Of a stretch of DNA of 64,000 nucleotides, positions 1-9,299 are shown in pieces (position 1 is the stretch's first letter; every line of letters begins with the position of its first letter). A program made the translations under genes and the position numbers. Source of the DNA: Pseudoduganella armeniaca (GTDB lineage: Bacteria; Pseudomonadota; Gammaproteobacteria; Burkholderiales; Burkholderiaceae_D); the NCBI RefSeq assembly GCF_003028855.1, contig NZ_CP028324.1, forward strand, positions 2,976,001-3,040,000, read 5' to 3'. The notes under the pieces are model-generated. The model saw only the letters and a program-made list of their open reading frames with translations. It ran no database searches and had not been told where the DNA came from.

Positions 1-134
1 AGCAAATCTTCGTCGTGCGCTGGCTGGGCGACGACAGCGAAACGGCGCGCGAGATCATGCTGGCGGCATGGCGGCTGATCCGGCCCGCGCTGCTGGGGCG
101 CGCCGGATTCGAGCCGCGCAGCTGGCGCACCTGA
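1..134 (+). CDS. ureD: Urease accessory protein UreD, C-terminal fragment (cut by window edge)
   Basis: Only the last 43 codons are present, read from base 3 to a TGA at 132-134. The fragment ends with an aromatic/arginine-rich tail (LIRPALLGR, then PRSWRT), which resembles the end of UreD/UreH proteins. UreD is the scaffold that binds apo-urease and, with UreF and UreG, delivers nickel to the active site. It lies 10 bases before ureA, which fits the usual beta-proteobacterial order ureD-A-B-C-E-F-G. The identification leans on this context as well as on the short sequence; the N-terminus lies outside the window. Confidence 0.82.
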   Translation, partial: QIFVVRWLGDDSETAREIMLAAWRLIRPALLGRAGFEPRSWRT

Positions 135-144
135 AAGGATACCG

Positions 145-447
145 ATGGACCTGACACCCCGCGAAAAAGACAAGCTGCTGATCTTCACCGCCGGCCTGCT
201 GGCCGAACGCCGCCTCGCACGCGGCCTGAAGCTGAACCATCCGGAGGCGATCGCCCTGATCACGGCTGCGCTGCTGGAAGGCGCGCGCGACGGGCGCAGC
301 GTGGCCGACCTGATGTCGTACGGGACGACGATCCTGACGCGCGAGCAGGTGATGGAAGGCGTGCCGGAAATGATCCCGGACATCCAGATCGAAGCGACTT
401 TTCCGGACGGCAGCAAGCTGGTGACCGTCCACAATCCCATCGTATGA
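145..447 (+). CDS. ureA: Urease gamma subunit UreA
   Basis: This 100-residue protein is the typical length of a separate urease gamma subunit. It opens with MDLTPREKDKLLIFTAGLLA and contains the family segments LNHPEAIALITAALLEGARDG and MEGVPEMIPDIQIEATFPDG (given in part). It is a structural subunit of the cytoplasmic urease trimer that hydrolyses urea to ammonia and carbamate. An AAAGGA ribosome-binding site stands just before the ATG. It overlaps the longest reading of ureB, so the two are translationally close. Confidence 0.97.
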   Translation: MDLTPREKDKLLIFTAGLLAERRLARGLKLNHPEAIALITAALLEGARDGRSVADLMSYGTTILTREQVMEGVPEMIPDIQIEATFPDGSKLVTVHNPIV

Positions 448-455
448 GGCCTGCC

Positions 456-781
456 ATGATCCCCGGCGAATACCAACTGGAGCAGGGCGACCTGCCGCTC
501 AACGAGGGCCGCCAGGCGGTCACGGTCGTCGTCGCCAACCAGGGCGATCGGCCGATCCAGGTCGGCTCGCACTTCCATTTTTTCGAAGTGAACAACGCGC
601 TGTCGTTCGAGCGCTGGAAGGCCTACGGCCGGCGCCTGAACATCGCCGCCGGCACCGCCGTGCGCTTCGAACCGGGCCAGCAGCGCACCGTCGAACTGGT
701 CGACCTGGAAGGCGACCGCGAGGTGTACGGCTTTTCCGGCAAGGTGATGGGCAAGCTCAAGACCGATGGCGGGCCAGGCTG

Positions 782-782
<1 letters not shown>
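456..782 (+). CDS. ureB: Urease beta subunit UreB
   Basis: Small urease beta subunit of about 108 residues starting MIPGEY, the usual beginning of the family. An in-frame ATG 12 bases upstream (444) would add MRPA and overlap the ureA stop; I prefer 456 because of family convention. The segments VGSHFHFFEVN and RLNIAAGTAVRFEPGQ are hallmark UreB sequences. The stop codon overlaps the ureC start (TGATG), indicating translational coupling. It forms the (alpha-beta-gamma)3 urease with UreA and UreC. Confidence 0.96.
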
Positions 783-2482
<1,700 letters not shown>

Positions 2483-2492
2483 GCGAGGACCC

Positions 2493-3002
2493 ATGCTGAC
2501 ACTGCATACCAAAGTCATCGACCCGCGCGCCCCCGTCGACGGGCGCCTGGTGCTGCCCTACGAGCTGCGCGAGAAGTGCCGGCTGCGCGCGCGGCTCGAT
2601 TCGGGCGAGGAAGTCGCCATCTTCACCGTGCGCGGCACCGTGCTGCGCGGCGGCGACCTGCTCAAGGGCGACGACGGACGCGTGGTACGCGTCGAAGCGG
2701 CGCCCGAGGCCACCTACAAGGTCACCTGCGCCGACGCCCACGCGCTGCTGCGCTGCGCCTTCCACCTGGGTAACCGGCATACCCAGGCCCAGGTGGGCGA
2801 CGGCTTCCTGCGCATCCGCGCCGACGCCGTGCTGCGCGAGATGCTGGCGGGCCTGGGCGCCACGGTGGTCGAGCAGCTGGCGCCGTTCGAACCGGAGTCG
2901 GGCGCCTACGGCGGCGGTCACCACCACCATGACCATGGCCATGGTCCCCTTGCGCCGGTGCCGCTGCGCCAGCGCATCCACCGCCCTGGCGATCCGGCAT
3001 GA
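2493..3002 (+). CDS. ureE: Urease nickel chaperone UreE
   Basis: A 169-residue UreE. The N-terminal half holds the peptide-binding fold (DPRAPVDGRLVLPYELREK), the centre carries the conserved CAFHLGNRH metal-binding motif, and the C-terminus has a histidine-rich segment (GGGHHHHDHGHG) typical of nickel-storing UreE proteins. It delivers nickel to the UreDFG complex. Its TGA overlaps the ureF start (ATGA at 2999-3002), so translation of the two is coupled. After the histidine cluster there is a 20-residue tail without obvious metal ligands. Confidence 0.96.
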   Translation: MLTLHTKVIDPRAPVDGRLVLPYELREKCRLRARLDSGEEVAIFTVRGTVLRGGDLLKGDDGRVVRVEAAPEATYKVTCADAHALLRCAFHLGNRHTQAQVGDGFLRIRADAVLREMLAGLGATVVEQLAPFEPESGAYGGGHHHHDHGHGPLAPVPLRQRIHRPGDPA

Positions 3003-3682
3003 TAGTCGCGGCGCAACTGCTGCATCTGCTGCAGCTGGCCAGCCCGTCGTTGCCGATCGGCGCCTACAGCTATTCGCAAGGCCTGGAGGCGGCATTGGAG
3101 CAGGGCCTGGTGACGGACGCGGACAGCGCGCGCCGCTGGATCGCGCGCCAGTTGCACGAGGTGGTCGCGCTGTGGGAAGCGCCGCTGTGCTGGCGCCTGA
3201 TGGCGGCGTTCACGCAGCGCGATGCGCTGGCGGTGGCGGAGCTGTCGGAAAAGTTCCTGGCCTCGCGCGACACCGCCGAACTGCGTGCCGAAACCGTGCA
3301 GATGGGCTTTTCGCTGGCGCGCCTGATCGCCGAACTGGGCATCGCCGACGAGGGCGCGCTGGCGATGCTGCAGGCCCATGCCGAGGTGCCGCTGCCGGCC
3401 GCCTATGCCTGCGCCGTCGCCGCGCTGGGCATCCCGCACGAGGAAGCGCTGCTGGCGCTGTTGTTCGCCTGGGCCGAGAACCAGGTGCTGGTGTGCGTCA
3501 AATCGGTGCCGCTGGGGCAGGTGGCGGGGCAGAAGCTGCTGCTGTCGCTGCGGCCCGACCTGGAAGCGGCGGCGCTGTGCGCGCAGTCGCTGGCCGACCA
3601 TGCGCTGTCGAACTGGGCGCCGGGACTGGCGCTGCTGTCGATGCGCCACGAAGTGCAGTACAGCCGACTTTATCGATCCTGA
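2999..3682 (+). CDS. ureF: Urease accessory protein UreF
   Basis: A 227-residue, mostly helical protein with UreF family sequence near the start (LLQLASPSLPIGAYSYSQGL) and LLLSLRPDLEAAA farther on. UreF acts as a checkpoint that couples UreG GTP hydrolysis to nickel insertion into urease. The start overlaps the ureE stop, and ureG follows after 10 bases. Length and position agree with the family. Confidence 0.95.
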   Translation: MIVAAQLLHLLQLASPSLPIGAYSYSQGLEAALEQGLVTDADSARRWIARQLHEVVALWEAPLCWRLMAAFTQRDALAVAELSEKFLASRDTAELRAETVQMGFSLARLIAELGIADEGALAMLQAHAEVPLPAAYACAVAALGIPHEEALLALLFAWAENQVLVCVKSVPLGQVAGQKLLLSLRPDLEAAALCAQSLADHALSNWAPGLALLSMRHEVQYSRLYRS

Positions 3683-3692
3683 GGAAACCATC

Positions 3693-4316
3693 ATGCAGAC
3701 AACCTCCAATCCGCTGCGCGTCGGCATCGGCGGCCCCGTCGGCTCCGGCAAGACGGCGCTGTGCGAAATGCTGTGCAAGGGCATGCGCGAGCAATACGAC
3801 ATGGCCGTGATCACGAATGACATCTACACCCGTGAGGACATGGAGATCCTGCTGCGCGCGAACGCGTTGCCGGCCGCGCGCCTGATGGGCGTGGAAACAG
3901 GCGGCTGCCCGCACACGGCGATCCGCGAGGACGCATCGATCAACCTGGAAGCCATCGCGCGCATGCAGGCCGACTTCCCGGACCTGGACCTGATCCTGGT
4001 CGAATCGGGCGGCGACAACCTGGCCGCCACCTTCAGCCCCGAGCTGTCCGATCTGACCCTGTACGTGATCGACGTGGCCGGCGGCGAGAAGATTCCGCGC
4101 AAGGGCGGGCCCGGCATCACGCGCTCGGACCTCCTGATCATCAACAAAACCGACCTGGCGCCGCACGTGGGTGCGGACCTGGACGTGATGGCGCGCGACG
4201 CCCGCCAACAGCGCGGCGAGCGGCCGTTCGTGTTGACAAATCTGCGCAGCGGCGAGGGGGTGGCCCAGGTCATCGACTTCATCCGCACGCAAGGACTGCT
4301 GGAGGCACGGCCATGA
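3693..4316 (+). CDS. ureG: Urease accessory GTPase UreG
   Basis: A 207-residue SIMIBI-class GTPase with the P-loop GGPVGSGKT near the N-terminus, the metal-binding CPH of GVETGGCPHTAIRED, and NKTD as the guanine-specificity motif. The ATG at 3693 follows a TGAGGAAACC Shine-Dalgarno region; an open reading frame extends upstream into ureF but has no family sequence there. UreG powers nickel insertion into urease. Its stop overlaps the start of the downstream permease. Confidence 0.97.
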   Translation: MQTTSNPLRVGIGGPVGSGKTALCEMLCKGMREQYDMAVITNDIYTREDMEILLRANALPAARLMGVETGGCPHTAIREDASINLEAIARMQADFPDLDLILVESGGDNLAATFSPELSDLTLYVIDVAGGEKIPRKGGPGITRSDLLIINKTDLAPHVGADLDVMARDARQQRGERPFVLTNLRSGEGVAQVIDFIRTQGLLEARP

Positions 4317-4837
4317 GGGCGCGCGCCGCACTGCTGCTGGCCGGCCTGCCGTTGCCGGCGCTGGCCCATCCCGGCCATCTGGAAGCCGCCGGTTTCGTCG
4401 CCGGGCTGCTGCATCCGTTGACGGGACCCGACCACTTGCTGGCCTTGCTCTCTGTCGGCATCTGGTGTGCGCGCCAGCCGGCGCGCCCGGCGGTCGCGTT
4501 CATGCTGGCGCTGGCCGCCGGTGCCGGCCTGGCGATGATGGGATGGCGCCTGCCCGCGCTGGAAGGCGGCATCGCACTCTCGCTGCTGCTGGCGGGCCTG
4601 ATGGTGGCCGCCGCCGTGCGCTTGCCGCCGGCGCTGGCGGCCATCGTCATGGCCGGTTTCGCGCTATGGCATGGCAACGCCCATGGCCTGGAGCTGCCGC
4701 ATGCGGCGGGCGCCGCCGGCTTCCTGCTGGCCAGCGCCGGCTTGTTGTGGGTCGGCGCCAGGCTGGCACGCTTGCCGCTGGCGCGCGCGCTGGGTGCGCT
4801 TGTCGCCGCCTTCGGCGTGGCGCTGCTGGCGTTGTGA
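4313..4837 (+). CDS. ureJ: HupE/UreJ-family nickel permease
   Basis: A 174-residue hydrophobic protein with an N-terminal signal-like segment (LLLAGLPLPALAHPGH) and about five to six predicted membrane helices. It has the HupE/UreJ signature HPLTGPDHLLALLSVG, whose histidines and aspartate are thought to bind nickel, and a second His motif, WHGNAHGLE. It overlaps ureG by four bases and so belongs to the urease operon. The likely role is nickel uptake for urease. HupE and UreJ cannot be told apart by sequence alone; the symbol follows context. Confidence 0.88.
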   Translation: MRARAALLLAGLPLPALAHPGHLEAAGFVAGLLHPLTGPDHLLALLSVGIWCARQPARPAVAFMLALAAGAGLAMMGWRLPALEGGIALSLLLAGLMVAAAVRLPPALAAIVMAGFALWHGNAHGLELPHAAGAAGFLLASAGLLWVGARLARLPLARALGALVAAFGVALLAL

Positions 4838-4860
4838 CGCTACATTGCGCGCGGTTCGGC

Positions 4861-5481
4861 TCAGTCGCGCGGTTTCTCGCGCCGCTCCGCCAGCACGATC
4901 GGGGCAGCGTTGTGCGGATGCTTGCCCAGGCGGCCGGCATAGGCCGCCCGGATCGCCGCCATGTCGCTTTCCTGGTCGCCGCTCAGCCACAGGTGATCGG
5001 TCATGTGCAGGGTTTTGTTGGGGTAGTCCAGCGCGACCAGGCACAGCGGCACCTTGGCCTCGATGGCCAGGTGATAGAAGCCGCTCTTCCAGTTCGGCCG
5101 GTAGCTGCGCGTGCCTTCGGGCGTGATGGCAACCCAATACCAAGGCGCCGCGTTCATGCGCGCGGCCTGGGCCCGGATCATGCCGTTCGGGGCGCTGCGG
5201 TCGACCGGCTGGCCGCCCAGCTTCAGCAGCCATTTGCCCAGCAGCGGCAGGCGAAACAGGGAATCCTTCGCCAGCCAGCGGAACGGCAGGTCGACCGCCC
5301 ACTTGGCGAACAGGCCGATGAAGAAATCCCAGTTCGACGTGTGCTGGTAGGTGACCAGGATGCCGCGCGGACCCGGTAAGGGCCGGTACATGAATTTCCA
5401 GCCGAAGAAGTGGAGCACGCGCAAGGCCATGCGCTGCTTGATCGTTGGCAGTTCGGCGACTGCCAGCCTGTGATTGGTCAT
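4861..5481 (-). CDS. PlsC-like lysophospholipid acyltransferase family protein
   Basis: A 206-residue protein related to 1-acyl-glycerol-3-phosphate acyltransferases. It shows YQHTSNWDFFIGL, in which the usual HX4D pair appears as H-T-S-N-W-D, and the second block TPEGTRSYRPNWKSGFY, followed by PLCLVALDYP. The start at 5481 is chosen because an AGGAAAA ribosome-binding site precedes it; the open frame runs 40 codons farther upstream without family sequence. It is convergent with the urease permease. Substrate is unknown: membrane phospholipid or ornithine/siderophore-type lipids are possible. Confidence 0.85.
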   Translation of the reverse strand: MTNHRLAVAELPTIKQRMALRVLHFFGWKFMYRPLPGPRGILVTYQHTSNWDFFIGLFAKWAVDLPFRWLAKDSLFRLPLLGKWLLKLGGQPVDRSAPNGMIRAQAARMNAAPWYWVAITPEGTRSYRPNWKSGFYHLAIEAKVPLCLVALDYPNKTLHMTDHLWLSGDQESDMAAIRAAYAGRLGKHPHNAAPIVLAERREKPRD

Positions 5482-5774
5482 ACGGTTTTCCTGTGGGTGG
5501 CGCGGCTGCCGTCCGGTCGTTCCACCTTGTGAAAACCGCGGACGAAATTCTATCCGGGTCGGCAGGGCGCGGCAAGCGTTGTTGCCAGGCGAGAACAGCA
5601 TGGCTGCGCGCCTTGCGGCGTGGCCACAACGTCCGCGTACAGCTGCCCGGCGTTACAATGTTGCCAATCAGGCAGCAAATCGTGCGGGCGCGGCGTGCCC
5701 GGCCGAGGCAAGCGCAAACGGCGAATTTGCGTTAACGTAGCGTTCCGCGCATCCAAGATAAAAGGAACAATACG

Positions 5775-6740
5775 ATGTCCAACAAATTGCTACCCGCCCA
5801 GGCCGCCGTGCTGGCCGCACTGGCCGCGCTGACCCTGCACGGCACGATCGCTTCGGCCGCCGCGCCGATGGTGAAAACCCAGGCACCCGGTTTCTACCGC
5901 ACGATGGTGGGCGACTTCGAAGTCACCGTCGTCAACGACGGCACGGTCGACCTGCCGATGGACAAGCTGCTGCAGGCGCCGAAACCAAAGATCGACCACG
6001 CGCTGAGCCACCACTTCCTGACGGCGCCGGTGGAGACGTCGGTCAACGCCTTCCTCGTCAACACGGGCAGCAAGCTGGTGCTGATCGATGCCGGTGCCGG
6101 CAATCTGTTCGGCCCCACGCTGGGCAAGCTGGTCAACAGCATCAAGGCGGCCGGCTACCAGCCCGAGCAGGTCGACGAGATCTACATCACCCACATGCAC
6201 CCCGACCATATCGGCGGGCTGAACACGGGCGACAAGCCGGCGTTCCCGAACGCCGTGGTACGGGCCGACAAGCACGATGCGGACTACTGGCTGAGCAAGA
6301 CGCAGATGGCATCGGCACCGGCCGACAAGAAGGGCTTCTTCCAGGGAGCGCAGGGCGCGCTGGGGCCGTACGCGAGCGCCGACCGGCTGCAGCCGTTCAA
6401 CGGCAATACCGAACTGGTGCCGGGTGTGCGCGCCACGTCCAGCTATGGCCACACGCCGGGCCATACCAGCTACGTGGTGGAGAGCCGCGGCCAGAAGCTG
6501 GTCCTGATTGGCGACCTGATGCATGCGAAATTCATGCAGTTCGACGATCCGTCCGTGACGATCGGCTTCGACAGCGACAGCAAGGCGGCGCTGGCGGCGC
6601 GCAAGGCGGCGTTCGCGAGCGCGGCGAAAGAGGGCGCGCTGATCGGCGCGGCCCACCTGCCGTTCCCGGGCCTGGGGCACCTGCGCAGCAGCGGCAAGGG
6701 TTACGAGTTCATTCCGGTCAACTACACCGTGCCGCGCTGA
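5775..6740 (+). CDS. Exported metallo-beta-lactamase-fold hydrolase
   Basis: A 321-residue protein with an N-terminal signal peptide (AAVLAALAALTLHGTIASAA). The zinc site is visible as THMHPDHIGGL (HxHxDH), the third histidine in GHTPGHTSY, the bridging aspartate in LIGDLMH and a late histidine in AAHLPFPG. It is probably a periplasmic MBL-fold hydrolase of the lactonase/AHL-hydrolase-like group, not a classical beta-lactamase. An AAAGGAAC ribosome-binding site precedes the ATG. The 293 bases upstream, shared with the divergent acyltransferase gene, probably hold both promoters. Substrate unknown. Confidence 0.88.
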   Translation: MSNKLLPAQAAVLAALAALTLHGTIASAAAPMVKTQAPGFYRTMVGDFEVTVVNDGTVDLPMDKLLQAPKPKIDHALSHHFLTAPVETSVNAFLVNTGSKLVLIDAGAGNLFGPTLGKLVNSIKAAGYQPEQVDEIYITHMHPDHIGGLNTGDKPAFPNAVVRADKHDADYWLSKTQMASAPADKKGFFQGAQGALGPYASADRLQPFNGNTELVPGVRATSSYGHTPGHTSYVVESRGQKLVLIGDLMHAKFMQFDDPSVTIGFDSDSKAALAARKAAFASAAKEGALIGAAHLPFPGLGHLRSSGKGYEFIPVNYTVPR

Positions 6741-6749
6741 GCGAGGCAA

Positions 6750-6777
6750 GGGTCTGTCCCCGTACAGGGATAGACCC
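6750..6777. terminator. Palindromic hairpin between convergent genes (GGGTCTGTCCC type)
   Basis: GGGTCTGTCCC and GGGATAGACCC form an 11-bp stem with one mismatch around a 6-base loop. It starts 10 bases after the hydrolase stop and ends 9 bases before the alkene reductase stop on the other strand, so it could terminate both. It belongs to a palindrome family seen at several places in the window. Confidence 0.6.
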
Positions 6778-6786
6778 CAGCGGCGA

Positions 6787-7842
6787 TCAAGCCAGCGCCG
6801 GATAGTCCGTGTAACCCTCGGCCGACGGCGCGTAGAACAGCTCCGGCCGCTGCGGATTGAGCGGCGCGCCTTGCTTCAGGCGCTCCGGCAGGTCCGGGTT
6901 GGCGATGAAGTCCTTGCCCCAGGCGATCGCGTCGGCGGTGCCGTCATTCAGGGCCTGCTGCGCGCCTTCCAGGCTGAATTTTTCGTTGGCGATATAGACG
7001 CCGCCGAACTCCTGCTTCAGCAATGGGCCCAGGCTGTCCTCGCCGACGGCTTCGCGGGCACAGATGAAGGCGATCTTGCGCTTGCCCAGTTCGCGGGCGA
7101 CGTAGGTGAACGTGGTTTTCGGGTCGGAGTCGCCCATGTCGTGCGCGTCGCGGCGCGGCGCCAGGTGCATGCCGACGCGGTCGGCGCCCCATACCGCGAT
7201 CGCGGCGTCCGTCACTTCCAGCATCAGGCGGGCACGGTTCTCGATCGGACCGCCATATTGGTCGCTGCGCTGGTTGGTGCTGTCCTGCAGGAACTGGTCG
7301 AGCAGGTAGCCGTTGGCGCCGTGGATTTCCACGCCGTCGAAGCCCGCTTTCTTGGCGTTTTCGGCGCCCAGGCGGTAAGCGGCCACGACACCGGCGACTT
7401 CCTCCGTCGTCAGCGCGCGCGGCACCGGGTACGGACGTTGCGGACGCAGCAGGCTGACATGGCCCTTGGCCGGGATCGCGCTGGGCGCGACCGGGGCCTC
7501 GCCGTCCAGCAGGCTGGGGTCGGAGATGCGGCCCACGTGCCACAGCTGCAGGAAGATCTTGCCGCCCTTGGCGTGCACGGCTTCGGTCACCAGCTTCCAG
7601 CCTTCCACCTGCTCGTCGGACCAGATGCCCGGCGTGTTCTCGTAGCCCACGCCCTGTGGCGTCACCGAGGTCGCTTCGGACAGGATCAGGCCGGCGCTGG
7701 CGCGCTGCGCGTAGTACTCGGCCATCAGCGCATTGGGCACGCGGCCGGGGCCGATCGCGCGGGCACGCGTCAGCGGCGCCATGATGACGCGGTTCTTCAA
7801 GGTCAGGTCGCCGATGGTGATGGGGTCGAACAGTGTCGTCAT
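6787..7842 (-). CDS. nemA: Old Yellow Enzyme-type alkene reductase (NemA-like)
   Basis: A 351-residue FMN-dependent oxidoreductase with a TIM-barrel fold. It shows the start TLFDPITIGDLTLKNRVIMA, the family segment IHGANGYLLDQFLQDSTNQR, and the C-terminal phosphate-binding region (FIANPDLPERL). Family members reduce activated C=C bonds of enals, quinones, N-ethylmaleimide or nitro compounds with NAD(P)H. The ATG at 7842 is chosen because GGAAGAG precedes it; a TTG six codons upstream would lie over that site. It follows an ArsR-family gene by 49 bases on the same strand, which suggests induction by electrophiles through that repressor. Confidence 0.92.
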   Translation of the reverse strand: MTTLFDPITIGDLTLKNRVIMAPLTRARAIGPGRVPNALMAEYYAQRASAGLILSEATSVTPQGVGYENTPGIWSDEQVEGWKLVTEAVHAKGGKIFLQLWHVGRISDPSLLDGEAPVAPSAIPAKGHVSLLRPQRPYPVPRALTTEEVAGVVAAYRLGAENAKKAGFDGVEIHGANGYLLDQFLQDSTNQRSDQYGGPIENRARLMLEVTDAAIAVWGADRVGMHLAPRRDAHDMGDSDPKTTFTYVARELGKRKIAFICAREAVGEDSLGPLLKQEFGGVYIANEKFSLEGAQQALNDGTADAIAWGKDFIANPDLPERLKQGAPLNPQRPELFYAPSAEGYTDYPALA

Positions 7843-7891
7843 TTTCTCTTCCTGGTTCAAGGGGCTGTGCCGGCCGCGCGCTGCGGGACCG

Positions 7892-8197
7892 CTACAGGCC
7901 GAGGTTGATATGGTCGAGGAAACCCTGGATGACTTCTTCGTTGCGCTTGAACATATTCCACTGTCCCAGCCGCGTCACCGACACGAGTCCGGCCTTTTGT
8001 AGGATCGCCAGGTGGCCGGACACCGTCGATTGCGACAGGCCGCACTTGTGGTCGATCATGCCGGCGCACACGCCCAGCGATACCGGATGCAGCTGCTGGG
8101 CGAAGTGCGTCTCCGGTTCCTTCAGCCAGGCCAGGATCTGGCGCCGCACGGGATTGGCCAGCGCCTTGTGGATCGCGTCGATGTCGAGTTCGGTCAT
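7892..8197 (-). CDS. ArsR-family winged-helix transcriptional regulator
   Basis: A 101-residue winged-helix protein. The recognition helix region is visible as LSQSTVSGHLAILQKAGLVS, preceded by ALANPVRRQILAWL, both typical of ArsR/SmtB repressors. A cysteine pair (VCAGMIDHKCGLSQ) just before the recognition helix could sense thiol-reactive compounds or metal. It is the first gene of a two-gene unit with the alkene reductase, so it may sense substrates of that enzyme. The upstream open frame is much longer, but the ATG at 8197 gives the family length. A palindrome just upstream is a candidate operator. Confidence 0.88.
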   Translation of the reverse strand: MTELDIDAIHKALANPVRRQILAWLKEPETHFAQQLHPVSLGVCAGMIDHKCGLSQSTVSGHLAILQKAGLVSVTRLGQWNMFKRNEEVIQGFLDHINLGL

Positions 8198-8213
8198 AAT
8201 TCGGGTTTCTCCG

Positions 8214-8243
8214 ATGCGGATATCGGCTTTCGCCGATTCGCAT
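8214..8243. promoter_or_regulatory. Candidate ArsR operator palindrome
   Basis: ATCGGC-tttc-GCCGAT is a perfect inverted repeat, extended outward by ATGC(G) and GCAT with two extra bases in one arm. It lies 16 bases upstream of the arsR start codon, where a self-regulating repressor would bind. Symmetry and location are the only evidence. Confidence 0.45.
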
Positions 8244-8331
8244 ATTGGTATTCTACGATATAAATCCAGCCCTTGCTGGCGACGCCCAGAACCGCGGCAA
8301 GGGGCGGCTGGCCTGGAGCGAAAGGGTGCAA

Positions 8332-8340
8332 TGATATACT
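8332..8340 (+). promoter_or_regulatory. Extended -10 promoter of the guanidinium exporter gene
   Basis: TGATATACT matches the extended -10 pattern TGnTATAAT. No good -35 box is seen. A transcript starting near 8347 would begin just before the first riboswitch hairpin at 8353. Confidence 0.5.
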
Positions 8341-8352
8341 GCCGGGTCACCC

Positions 8353-8412
8353 GCGGGGACGGCCCCGCCGGCGCCGCGCGCCGCCTGGGTTCCCGGCAGG
8401 GACGGCCTTGCC
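8353..8412 (+). ncRNA. Guanidine-II (mini-ykkC) riboswitch candidate
   Basis: Two hairpins, each with an ACGG tetraloop, lie before the exporter gene. Hairpin 1 (8353-8368) is GCGGGG-ACGG-CCCCGC with a 6-bp stem. Hairpin 2 (8395-8412) is GGCAGGG-ACGG-CCTTGCC with a 7-bp stem containing one G-U pair. Paired ACGR-loop hairpins separated by a short linker, with the second next to the ribosome-binding site, define the mini-ykkC/guanidine-II class, which releases the ribosome-binding site when guanidinium binds. The linker is 26 bases; GGAGAGG begins 8 bases after hairpin 2. The downstream gene is a Gdx-type exporter, the expected target. Confidence 0.85.
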
Positions 8413-8429
8413 AGTCATTGGAGAGGCGT

Positions 8430-8750
8430 ATGTCCTGGATGTTCCTGTTTGTTGCCGGCCTGCTGGAAGTGGGCTGGGCGGTTGGCCTGAAATACACGGC
8501 CGGATTCACGCGGCTGGTGCCAAGTGCGTTGACCTTGGCCGCGATGGCCGGCAGCGTCGGCCTGTTGGGCCTGGCATTGCGCGGCCTGCCGCTGGGCACG
8601 GCCTATGCGGTCTGGACCGGCATCGGCACCGTCGGTACGGCCATTTTCGGCATGCTGGTGCTGGGCGAACCTGGCGGCGCCGCGCGGCTCTTGTGCATCG
8701 CCCTGATCGTGGCGGGTATCGCCGGCTTGAAACTGCTGTCGCCGCACTGA
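8430..8750 (+). CDS. gdx: Guanidinium exporter Gdx/SugE (SMR family)
   Basis: A 106-residue four-helix small multidrug resistance protein. It has the conserved glutamate in AGLLEVGWAVGLKYTAGFTR, and LPLGTAYAVWTGIGTVGTA, both typical of the Gdx (SugE) subtype that exchanges guanidinium for protons. The ATG at 8430 follows GGAGAGG; the open frame extends upstream through the riboswitch but is not coding there. Expression should be controlled by the guanidine-II riboswitch directly upstream. The last 42 bases are the first copy of a tandem repeat that runs past the stop codon. Confidence 0.93.
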   Translation: MSWMFLFVAGLLEVGWAVGLKYTAGFTRLVPSALTLAAMAGSVGLLGLALRGLPLGTAYAVWTGIGTVGTAIFGMLVLGEPGGAARLLCIALIVAGIAGLKLLSPH

Positions 8751-8863
8751 GCGGCATGACGTGGCCGGTATCGCCGGCTTGAAACTGCTGTCGCCGCACT
8801 GAGCGGCATGACGTGGCCGGTATCGCCGGCTTGAAACTGCTGTCGCCGCACTGAGCGGCATGA
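8709..8863 (+). repeat. Triplicated 52-bp tandem repeat covering the 3' end of the exporter gene
   Basis: Three head-to-tail copies start at 8709, 8761 and 8813. Copy 1 holds the last 13 sense codons, the stop and 10 bases after it. Copies 2 and 3 are identical to each other over 51 bases and differ from copy 1 by one base. The extra copies lie after the stop codon, so the protein is not changed. Confidence 0.97.
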
Positions 8864-8887
8864 ATCACGTCCATCGAGGAGGCAGTC

Positions 8888-9229
8888 ATGACCAAGTTTC
8901 TGATCTCGTTCCCGGCCAGCGCGATGGATGTTCCCGCCGATGACATGCCCGCCGTGGCGGCGGCTTCGCGCGCGGTGATCCGCGAAGCCAAGACCGCCGG
9001 GGTTTACGTCTTTGGAGGCGGCATCAACGCCGGGATCGCGCCGGTGATGGTGGCGCCCGACGGGGGCTGCACTGCTGGAACCCATCCGCAGACCAGGGAG
9101 TTCGACGGCGGCTTTTGCGTGCTCGAGCTGCCGTCCAGGGATGTCGCCCTCCAGTGGGCTGCCCGGCTTGCCACGGCCTGCCGCTGTGCCCAGGAACTGC
9201 GCGAGTTCCACTACGATCCCGAAAGCTGA
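8888..9229 (+). CDS. YCII-related domain protein
   Basis: A 113-residue protein of the YciI-like (DGPF-type) family. The signature is the C-terminal block FDGGFCVLELPSRDVALQWA followed by a conserved histidine/acid tail (LREFHYDPES). The family has a ferredoxin-like fold and is often found next to ECF sigma factors; the biochemical role is unknown. A GAGGAGGCAGTC ribosome-binding region precedes the ATG. It follows the triplicated repeat and reads in the same direction as the guanidinium exporter, but with no sign of cotranscription. Confidence 0.78.
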   Translation: MTKFLISFPASAMDVPADDMPAVAAASRAVIREAKTAGVYVFGGGINAGIAPVMVAPDGGCTAGTHPQTREFDGGFCVLELPSRDVALQWAARLATACRCAQELREFHYDPES

Positions 9230-9299
9230 CGAAACGGACGACGGGCAGTCGCTGGCTTGGGGGTGTCCGCAACGGCCACTGAACCCTGCAATTGGCCCG

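Noticed and set aside
2917..2960. CAC/CAT-rich stretch as a DNA repeat
   Set aside because: It encodes the histidine-rich tail of UreE, a known family feature.
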